Positions 1-4,779 of a stretch of DNA of 5,691 nt are shown one piece after another. The position numbers and the translations under genes are program-made. Origin of the DNA: DATGIQ01 sp035295665 (GTDB taxonomy: Bacteria > Planctomycetota > Planctomycetia > Gemmatales > Gemmataceae); NCBI GenBank assembly GCA_035295665.1, contig DATGIQ010000397.1, forward strand, positions 1 through 5,691, given 5' to 3'. Position 1 is the first letter of the stretch. Every line of letters starts with the position of its first letter. The notes beneath the pieces are model-generated. The model was not told the origin of the DNA, ran no database searches, and saw only the letters and a list, made by a program, of their open reading frames with translations.

Positions 1-802
1 CTTCATCACCGTGGCCTTCCAGCGTCGACCGGACCTTTTGCGTGGCCAGGTCCCAGATCGTCACGGTCTTGTCCTTTCCCGCCGAGGCGATGGTTTGTCC
101 GTCGGGGGCAAACGCCACGGCATACACGGCTCCGTCGTGACCTTTCAGAACCGCCCGCCCACTCCCTTCGAGCACATTCCAGACCCGGACCGTTTCGTCG
201 TTGCTCGCTGAAGCCAGCGATTCTCCATCCGGAGAGAATGCCACCGAATGGATTCGGTCGGAATGTCCCCGGAGCTGGGCCACTTCCTTGGCGGAGGCGA
301 TCTCCCACAGCTTCACCGTGTTGTCGCCACGTCCCACCGTGGCCAGGGTTTTGCCGTCCGGAGAGAAGGCAATGAAATCAATGACGGTGCCAAATCCTTT
401 CAACGTGGAAATCTCGCTGCCGGCGGGCACCTTCCACAAGGTCACTTGTTCATTCACGCTGGACGCAGCCAGGGTCTTCCCGTCGGGGGCAAAGGCCAAC
501 GCCCGAATGGCGTCGGTCGCGCGGATCAGGGCGATGCGATTCCCGCTGGCCACGTCCCAGAGCCGGATGGTCTTATCCTTGCCGGCTGTGGCTAATGTTT
601 TGCCGTCCGGCGAAAATGCCACCGCGAGGACCGTGTTGGTGTGGCCTTTCAAGACCTGCTTGGTTGCTTGCACCGTCGACTCTTGAGCACCGACGGATCC
701 AGAAGTGGGGATGCCAATCACGACGCCTGTCCACACGAGCGAAGCGGACACCATCTGCCAGACCCCAACTTTCACGCGGGGCCGCAAAACCAGGGTGCGC
801 AT
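1..802 (-). CDS. Secreted WD40-repeat protein, N-terminal part (runs off the left edge)
   Basis: The frame is open from ATG at 802 to the window edge, giving 267 codons with no stop. AGGAGGT (815-809) sits 6 bases before the ATG and fixes the start. Residues 1-40 look like a Sec signal peptide: a basic n-region (MRTLVLRPRVK), a hydrophobic core at about 18-31, and a likely cleavage after VGA near residue 39. WD40 units of about 42 residues follow, beginning near 51, 93, 136, 177 and 219; a sixth starts at 261 (LEGHGDE). Typical units read LKGHTNTVLAVAFSPDGKTLA ... IRLWDV, with FSPDG or FAPDG and a terminal LWD/IWD. Units 2 and 3 have lost the GH (IRATDAI, LKGFGTV). WD40 units fold into a beta-propeller that acts as a binding platform, so an extracytoplasmic scaffold role is inferred; the partner is unknown. 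The protein probably needs at least one or two more blades beyond the window. It lies downstream of the ABC transporter on the same strand, but with its own promoter-like signals. Confidence 0.93.
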   Translation of the reverse strand, partial: MRTLVLRPRVKVGVWQMVSASLVWTGVVIGIPTSGSVGAQESTVQATKQVLKGHTNTVLAVAFSPDGKTLATAGKDKTIRLWDVASGNRIALIRATDAIRALAFAPDGKTLAASSVNEQVTLWKVPAGSEISTLKGFGTVIDFIAFSPDGKTLATVGRGDNTVKLWEIASAKEVAQLRGHSDRIHSVAFSPDGESLASASNDETVRVWNVLEGSGRAVLKGHDGAVYAVAFAPDGQTIASAGKDKTVTIWDLATQKVRSTLEGHGDE

Positions 803-842
803 GAAGTGACCTCCTGAAGAGAAATATGGTTGTGATACCCCA

Positions 843-870
843 ACTATGGACTAGATCCGCGCAGAGTCAA
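843..870 (-). promoter_or_regulatory. Candidate sigma70-type promoter of the WD40 gene
   Basis: On the minus strand TTGACT (870-865; 5 of 6 to TTGACA) is followed after 16 bases by CATAGT (848-843; 4 of 6 to TATAAT). Transcription would begin near 836, leaving a leader of about 34 bases that contains the AGGAGGT site. The -35 box overlaps the T-run of the candidate terminator of the upstream operon. Only the sequence match supports this call, and planctomycete promoters are often not this consensus-like. Confidence 0.35.
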
Positions 871-897
871 AAATGAGGGTAGGCACAAACCTGCCCT
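869..897 (-). terminator. Candidate rho-independent terminator of the ABC transporter operon
   Basis: Read on the minus strand, AGGGCAGG (897-890), loop TTTGTG and CCTACCCT (883-876) form an 8-bp stem with one C-A mismatch. After CA comes TTTTT (873-869). The hairpin lies 30 bases past the permease stop, where an operon terminator would be expected. The stem is short and imperfect, so termination may be partial and some read-through into the WD40 gene is possible. Confidence 0.4.
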
Positions 898-926
898 TGG
901 ATCGAATTGGCGGGGCTAGATAACTA

Positions 927-2480
927 TCATGCCGCCGGATCGGGCACACCCATTTTCTGAAGTTTTTCGTCCACCACCCGGATGAGTCGGCCGATGCGGC
1001 GGCGGACAGAAAGCCAGCTCCACAGGAACAATCCTGCGTACACCGCCAGCATATATTCCAGGTGTGGAAGAGGCCTACCGCCGAACCAGTGGGCGAAGTG
1101 AGCACTGGGACTGAGGGCAAGGAGCCATTCTTGCTCGTAATACTCGCCAAACAAGTGGAGTGGCAAAATGATGATGGCCGCGAAGGTCAAGAGCACCACT
1201 TTACCCGGCCGGCCGGCGAGGAAGAGGAACCACTGGTGCAGCGAGCCCAGGGCCAACAAGAGCGTCACCATCGCCAGCACTACGGAAGTGATGGAGCCGG
1301 CACTTCTGCGCACCTCACGAAAGCCCTCTTGGAATCCCGCCGGCACGAGCACAAGCAACCCCAGGCTAGTAATGCCGAGCACACAAAACGTGACCAAGAC
1401 GAGAAAATTCTCGGAACGTTCGCCCAGCCATGCATCCCATAGCCACGCGGTTCGGCCACGAAAGCGCCAAACCCAGCTTTCGAGGCTTTCCCGCCAGGGC
1501 GTGACGCTATTTATGAGCACCAGGCTGGCCAACAAGTGCACCAAGCAGAAAGCCAGGACGCGCAGTGTGATCGCCAGCCCGAGGGGAGTGGCCTCCAGGA
1601 AAACGCCTGCGGTTACGATATCCACAGCCAACAGCGTCCCATAGCCCAACCCCTTTTGAAGCGATGTGTTCAAGGGATTGATCAGCCGGCGCACCATCGT
1701 GTGAAAGAAGAGGAACGCCAGGCCGAATTGTGCGACCGGTGTCACGATCAGCATCGGAATCTGGAGACCGAAGAATGACAGATTGTATGCCCAGGGTTTC
1801 CCGATGAAGATTCCGTAGAAGGCAGGCAGCGGTATGAATAAACCAACGGCTGCCGTGGACCACGGAAGAGCCAACAGGCTTCGGGCCGCCCCGAAAGCCG
1901 GGGGCAAAAAAAACAACGCCAGGATGAGCGCGGAGCCATAAGCGGCCCCAATGCTCCCCGCATTTCGGCCGGATCCTAGTTCCAGACGTTGCAGAAGCCC
2001 CACGGTTCCTAACAGGAACGTAGTCGAGGCGAGGTTCACGTACATGAGAATCAATACGTCCAACGAAACGCCGGCGACGCCCAGCGTCCAGCAATAAACG
2101 GTCAAGGGGATCGTGGCAATCGCGAGCAGATAGGCCAGGGCCGGCTCACCGAGCAGTTTTCCCAGAAGGATTTGCCGAGGGCTCAGAGCCGCGATCCGTT
2201 GAAAATCGAGCGTGCGGTTAACCACTTCCGTCCGGATGGACGTGGTCGTGGCGTTCCCGGCAATGAGGGCGGAAGTGATGAATTGCACACCAAGCACGGC
2301 GAGAAGATAGTTCCGCGGCCAGGGACCCCAGGCAACCGGATCGGCGTACCGCGCCAGCAGGGCACCGCCGGCGATGAGCACGAGGAGATAGATGACCGTG
2401 ATGTTGAACACTCCGCCCCCGCGATACTTCACACGGAAGGCGCTGACGATGATCGGATTGTTCCAGAAATCGAGGTGCAT
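927..2480 (-). CDS. ABC-2 type transporter permease, about 12 membrane segments
   Basis: A 517-residue, very hydrophobic protein. Roughly twelve membrane segments can be seen, near residues 25-43, 58-76, 113-135, 140-163, 180-196, 207-225, 235-260, 301-325, 357-380, 396-422, 426-445 and 475-491, with a weaker one at 281-296. The cytoplasmic stretch RTLDFQRIAALSPRQILLGK (89-108) matches the ABC-2 family pattern 'GTLdfLrlsPLSpweIvlGK' that follows the second segment. The N-terminus FWNNPIIVSAFRVKYRGGG resembles the NP-V-kEfR opening of such permeases, which supports ATG 2480 although no good Shine-Dalgarno precedes it; translational coupling to the ATPase stop 34 bases upstream is plausible. 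The C-terminus is basic and probably cytoplasmic (RRRIGRLIRVVDEKLQKMG). At about twice the length of a simple six-segment ABC-2 permease, it could be a fused or duplicated permease supplying both membrane halves. It should pair with the ATPase at 2515-3441. The substrate is unknown; export is the usual direction for this family. Confidence 0.9.
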   Translation of the reverse strand: MHLDFWNNPIIVSAFRVKYRGGGVFNITVIYLLVLIAGGALLARYADPVAWGPWPRNYLLAVLGVQFITSALIAGNATTTSIRTEVVNRTLDFQRIAALSPRQILLGKLLGEPALAYLLAIATIPLTVYCWTLGVAGVSLDVLILMYVNLASTTFLLGTVGLLQRLELGSGRNAGSIGAAYGSALILALFFLPPAFGAARSLLALPWSTAAVGLFIPLPAFYGIFIGKPWAYNLSFFGLQIPMLIVTPVAQFGLAFLFFHTMVRRLINPLNTSLQKGLGYGTLLAVDIVTAGVFLEATPLGLAITLRVLAFCLVHLLASLVLINSVTPWRESLESWVWRFRGRTAWLWDAWLGERSENFLVLVTFCVLGITSLGLLVLVPAGFQEGFREVRRSAGSITSVVLAMVTLLLALGSLHQWFLFLAGRPGKVVLLTFAAIIILPLHLFGEYYEQEWLLALSPSAHFAHWFGGRPLPHLEYMLAVYAGLFLWSWLSVRRRIGRLIRVVDEKLQKMGVPDPAA

Positions 2481-2514
2481 GACGTCTTAACCATCGGAAG
2501 AGGGATTGCGCAAT

Positions 2515-3441
2515 TCATGAAGTCCGGTGCCCCGAGACTTTCATGTAGATATCCTCCAGGTTGTCGGTTCTGAGCGCAAACGAGATCACGCCAATTCCTT
2601 CCTGCACGAGACGGCGGTGGAGGTCCGGCAGCGCATCGCGGCCAGCGCCCCAACGGCAGAGAACGCGGCCGTTGACCGCCTCAATGCGTTTGACCGAGTC
2701 GTGAGTCGAGAGGATCTCCATGAGCCGCGGCTGGCCGACCGCCACTTCGATCTCCAGCCGGAGCGCCGGCTGAAGCTGCTGCAAAATATCCGTGACCCGG
2801 CCGGTGGCCAGCAGCCGGCCTTCCTCCATGATGCCGATCGAGGTACAAAAGTCGGCCATCTCGGTGAGAATATGGCTGGAGATAAGGATCGTGCGGCCCA
2901 TGGCGTGGAGCTGTTTGAGCAGCTCACGGAATTCCAAGCGTCCTGCCGGATCCAGGCCGGAGGCCGGTTCATCGAGCAGCAAGACCTTGGGCTGGTGCAC
3001 GAGGGTCTTGGCAAAGCAAAGCCGTTGCCGCATGCCGCGCGACAGGCTTCGGATTTCCGCATCGCGACGCACCTGCAAGCTTACGAGCTGTAACACCTCT
3101 TCAATCAGCCGTTCGCGCTGGCCCCGCGGGACACCGTAGCAGCGGGCAAAGTGGTCGAGGTATTCCCACACCAGCATGTTTTCGTAGAGGCTGAAGAAAT
3201 CCGACATGTAACCGAGGAGCGGATGGACGCGCAGAGGATCTCTCAGCACATCGATGCCGGCGATGCGCACGTGGCCATACGTCGGCTCCAGGAGTGTCGC
3301 CAGGATGCGGATGAGCGTGGTTTTGCCCGCTCCGTTGGGGCCGATGAGCCCATACACCTCCCCTTCCGGGATTTCCAGGCGCAGGTTCTCCAGGGCGACA
3401 GTTTTGTCATATTCCTTCCGAAGGTGGCGTACTTCGATCAT
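2515..3441 (-). CDS. ABC transporter ATP-binding protein (ABC-2 exporter class)
   Basis: A 308-residue cytoplasmic ATPase with all the nucleotide-binding motifs: Walker A GPNGAGKTT (34-42), signature LSRGMRQRL (133-141), Walker B VLLLDEP (153-159), D-loop SGLD (161-164) and H-loop SSH (188-190). The Q-loop position reads GYMSDFFSLYEN (78-89) with Asp where many ABC proteins have Gln; a GYMPDFF-type variant is, from memory, common in this exporter subgroup, so this is probably not a defect. After about residue 220 comes a C-terminal domain of the kind seen in drug/ABC-2 exporters, ending LEDIYMKVSG, like the LEDVFLKLTG that closes many relatives. ATG 3441 is the only in-frame start before an upstream TGA; its ribosome site is weak. 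It is first in a two-gene operon with the permease and lies downstream of a palindromic operator candidate. It presumably powers export of an unidentified substrate. Confidence 0.96.
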   Translation of the reverse strand: MIEVRHLRKEYDKTVALENLRLEIPEGEVYGLIGPNGAGKTTLIRILATLLEPTYGHVRIAGIDVLRDPLRVHPLLGYMSDFFSLYENMLVWEYLDHFARCYGVPRGQRERLIEEVLQLVSLQVRRDAEIRSLSRGMRQRLCFAKTLVHQPKVLLLDEPASGLDPAGRLEFRELLKQLHAMGRTILISSHILTEMADFCTSIGIMEEGRLLATGRVTDILQQLQPALRLEIEVAVGQPRLMEILSTHDSVKRIEAVNGRVLCRWGAGRDALPDLHRRLVQEGIGVISFALRTDNLEDIYMKVSGHRTS

Positions 3442-3480
3442 GGCTGCGGTGCACTCTTGCTCAGGGGAGCTTCCCTTCTT

Positions 3481-3511
3481 CTTATAGAAGCGTTCGGGAT
3501 CGACATTTCAG
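3481..3511 (-). promoter_or_regulatory. Candidate promoter of the ABC transporter operon
   Basis: On the minus strand TATAAG (3486-3481; 5 of 6 to TATAAT) lies about 40 bases before the ATPase ATG. The best -35 match is CTGAAA (3511-3506; 4 of 6), with a long 19-base spacer. That -35 falls inside the 19-bp palindrome, so a bound repressor would block polymerase. The -10 is reasonable; the -35 is weak. Confidence 0.35.
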
Positions 3512-3524
3512 ACATTGTCTGAAA
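3506..3524. promoter_or_regulatory. Perfect 19-bp palindrome, probable operator of the ABC transporter operon
   Basis: TTTCAGACA, a single T, then TGTCTGAAA: two 9-base arms with perfect symmetry around 3515. It lies 64 bases upstream of the ATPase start and overlaps the candidate -35. Length and symmetry suit a dimeric helix-turn-helix repressor such as TetR, MarR or GntR type, which often control drug-type ABC exporters. No regulator gene is in the window, so the protein that binds it is unknown. A 1-base centre is too tight for an RNA hairpin loop, and no T-run follows on either strand, so a terminator is unlikely. Confidence 0.5.
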
Positions 3525-3743
3525 AACTAGCGAAGTGAGAAGGAGGTACCAAACCGTGGGACGGGGCCTGTAGGCCACGTGGATCAGTGGCTTTGGCGAA
3601 GGAGACGCGCCACAAGCCATTGCTCGTGCGCCTGTTGCATGCTTGCGCGAACCACATTGTCACGGGTCACGCGTTTCTACACCACCGCTCATGCCCCTCG
3701 ACATTTCCCACCCACGCCGCACTCAAAGAGGCGATCGATCCAC
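3525..3743. other. Intergenic stretch without a supportable gene
   Basis: No frame shows recognisable protein similarity. On the plus strand a good AAGGAGGT (3540-3547) precedes GTG at 3556, but that frame stops after five codons (TAG at 3571). On the minus strand there is a 28-codon frame from GTG 3670 to TGA at 3584 (ending HEQWLVARLLRQSH) with a natural-looking composition but no good ribosome site. Both may be relics of lost genes. The short GGCC-TGTA-GGCC stem at 3566-3577 has no T-run and is not a convincing terminator. Confidence 0.4.
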
Positions 3744-3995
3744 TCAAGCGATACGCCCTCGGCCCAAGCCAACACTGGAGGTGGCCGCCGCGATGCAGAA
3801 GCTCCGACGCCAGCGGTCGGCATAAGGTCGACCGCCTTCCCGGTCAAAATCTCTCACGGCCACACAATTGGGACGGCTACCGCTATCGAAGGCCAGCGGA
3901 GCGAAGATACCAGGCACAACACGGGACTCCAGTCGCTCCACGAAGAGCAGTCAAAAATGACGCGGAACACGACGGGCTAATTCCAAGGAGCGCAT
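3744..3995 (-). pseudogene. Decayed N-terminus of a planctomycete-type secreted FG-GAP/VCBS-like protein
   Basis: ATG at 3995 has AGGAGGT 5 bases upstream, an excellent initiation site. The frame reads MRSLELARRVPRHF, then TGA (3953-3951), then continues in the same frame as LLFVERLESRVVPGIFAP and on to a stop at 3746-3744. The block 'LfVErLEsRvVP' resembles the N-terminal module of many exported planctomycete proteins, where a basic leader precedes LE-R-VP. The next part, AFDSGSRPNCVAVRDFDREG, resembles the FG-GAP/VCBS repeat start (P-sVAVGDFNGDG), a calcium-binding beta-propeller unit of surface proteins. After about 3830 the similarity fades, so a frameshift or deletion probably removed the remainder. 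A shorter start at GTG 3941 would give 65 residues without the TGA, but it lacks a ribosome site. The match is from memory of family patterns and the fragment is short, so confidence is moderate. Confidence 0.45.
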
Positions 3996-4000
3996 GGAAT

Positions 4001-4007
4001 ACCTCCT
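4001..4007 (-). promoter_or_regulatory. Strong Shine-Dalgarno site of the decayed gene
   Basis: AGGAGGT on the minus strand, 5 bases before ATG 3995. It is the same heptamer as at the secreted WD40 gene (815-809), which supports 3995 as the original start of the broken gene. The rest of 3996-4095 holds no gene I can recognise; TGGTACCA at 4061-4068 is only an 8-bp palindrome. Confidence 0.5.
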
Positions 4008-4095
4008 GTAGAAACTGGCTGTCCGGCGATCAGGTTGGTCCCTATGGTTAGAAGAACAAGTGGTACCATCGCCAATCTGAACAAGAAACCACGTC

Positions 4096-4296
4096 ATGGA
4101 CGCCTGTGCCCGCAAGCCCTACCCGAGCGATCGGATGGATTCACAATGGGCGCTTCTCGAACCGCCGGCGTTGGCTTACGAGGAGCGCGTTCGCCCAGGA
4201 CCGGACCGATAGGTAGACTCGCGGAAGGTGGTCAATACGCCGCGTTCCTTAAAACGCACCGGTTGTCGATGGGCCATGTTACCTCATGACCTGTTC
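4096..4296 (+). pseudogene. IS5-family (DUF4096-type) transposase, N-terminal fragment with internal stop
   Basis: From ATG 4096 the frame reads ARKPYPSDRMDSQWALLEPP, which matches the family opening 'rkpYPSDltDaqWalLePllPp'. TAG at 4210 (codon 39) interrupts it. The same frame then continues VDSRKVVNTPRSLKRTGCRW and AMLPHDL, matching 'vDlReVvNalLYvlrTGCqWrMLPHDlp'. The two halves stay in one frame, so a point mutation rather than a frameshift explains the stop. Similarity ends near codon 66-67; a full transposase has roughly 250-280 residues with a DDE catalytic core, all of which is missing. There is no strong ribosome site and no terminal inverted repeat that I can identify on either side. 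It joins a WD40 remnant directly. The element is dead; the family call is firm, the subgroup is not. Confidence 0.75.
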
Positions 4297-4598
4297 GGGA
4301 CGACCCACCGCTGGAACATGCCGGCGCCGTCAAAGCGGTGGCCTTCAGCCGCGATGGCCGACGCCTCCTCACCGGCGATGCGACCGGAAACGCCTGGTTC
4401 TGGGACGTCCCGCCGGATGCCGTGGAAGGCTCGCGGGAACGGTTCAAGCTCTGGGTCCAGGTGAGTACCGGCCAGGAGTTGGATGCCGACACCGGCCAGA
4501 CTCGGCTGCTCGATTTTGTCAACGGGGACGCCCAGCGACGCCGCTTGGCGGAACTCGGCGGCCCGATCATTTACGATCCAAGCCAGGAGCGTCGCTGA
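4290..4598 (+). pseudogene. C-terminal remnant of a kinase-associated WD40 protein
   Basis: After a TGA at 4287-4289 this frame opens with PPLEHAGAVKAVAFSRDG, then a last WD40 blade ending NAWFWDVPPDAVEG. A tail RERFKLWVQVSTGQELDAD and later RRRLAELGGP follows, to a natural TGA at 4596-4598. From memory, tails of the form 'VEGdveRi-LWVQVlTGmELDadG ... W-qRR-rL-eLGGPP' close many planctomycete Ser/Thr kinase-WD40 proteins, so this is the end of such a protein, with its kinase domain and remaining propeller blades gone. WD40 similarity starts at about 4299-4308, just where the transposase similarity ends. GTG 4338 could start an 86-residue product, but it lies inside a blade and has no ribosome site, so expression is unlikely. 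A complete kinase gene of the same type begins 182 bases downstream. Confidence 0.72.
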
Positions 4599-4779
4599 CG
4601 GATAGAGACGATCATCACAGAGACTCCGGGCTCGAAGCTGGACAGTCCGGCACGGGTGGCTAAGCGGGCGGCGGGGTCGGAGACCGGCGCCGAGCGCAAG
4701 GAGGCTCTTCCCATGTCTCGAAGTGCGCGATAGCCTGGTAAATCCGGGAAGATCCATTGCGGCGGAGGACGCGTTGGCC
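4599..4779 (+). other. Leader region of the kinase gene with an SD-preceded six-codon frame
   Basis: AGGAGG (4699-4704) lies 7 bases before ATG 4712, an ideal start signal, but that frame ends after six codons (MSRSAR, TAG at 4730-4732). The kinase frame itself is open back to a TAG at 4603, with GTG 4723 and TTG 4774 as other possible starts. Two readings fit: a short leader peptide before the kinase, or a frameshift that cut the original kinase start off from its body. No promoter or terminator stands out here. Confidence 0.4.

Noticed and set aside
201..686. 161-codon plus-strand open frame
   Set aside because: It is antisense to the WD40 repeats; its openness follows from the repeated FSPDGKT codons and it has no recognisable domain.
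78..802. Regular ~126-base periodicity on the left, considered as a repeat array or CRISPR
   Set aside because: The period equals one 42-residue WD40 unit, the units are diverged and coding, and there are no short identical repeats with spacers.
1168..1644. 158-codon plus-strand open frame opposite the permease
   Set aside because: Low-complexity, Arg/Thr-rich translation with no ribosome site; the minus strand encodes a convincing membrane protein.
2505..2514. 10-bp palindrome ATTGCGCAAT between the ATPase and permease genes
   Set aside because: Short enough to arise by chance, inside an operon, with no promoter boxes next to it.
3584..3670. 28-codon minus-strand frame ending HEQWLVARLLRQSH
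   Set aside because: It looks protein-like but is very short, has no good ribosome site and matches no family I know; kept only as a note in the gap entry.
3587..4051. 154-codon plus-strand open frame in the decayed region
   Set aside because: No recognisable domain or motif, His/Arg/Pro-rich shadow-like composition, and it runs opposite the LESRVVP remnant, which has far better signals.
4061..4068. TGGTACCA palindrome upstream of the transposase fragment, considered as an IS end or target site
   Set aside because: Only 8 bp, with no matching partner beyond the WD40 junction; it cannot be supported as a terminal repeat.
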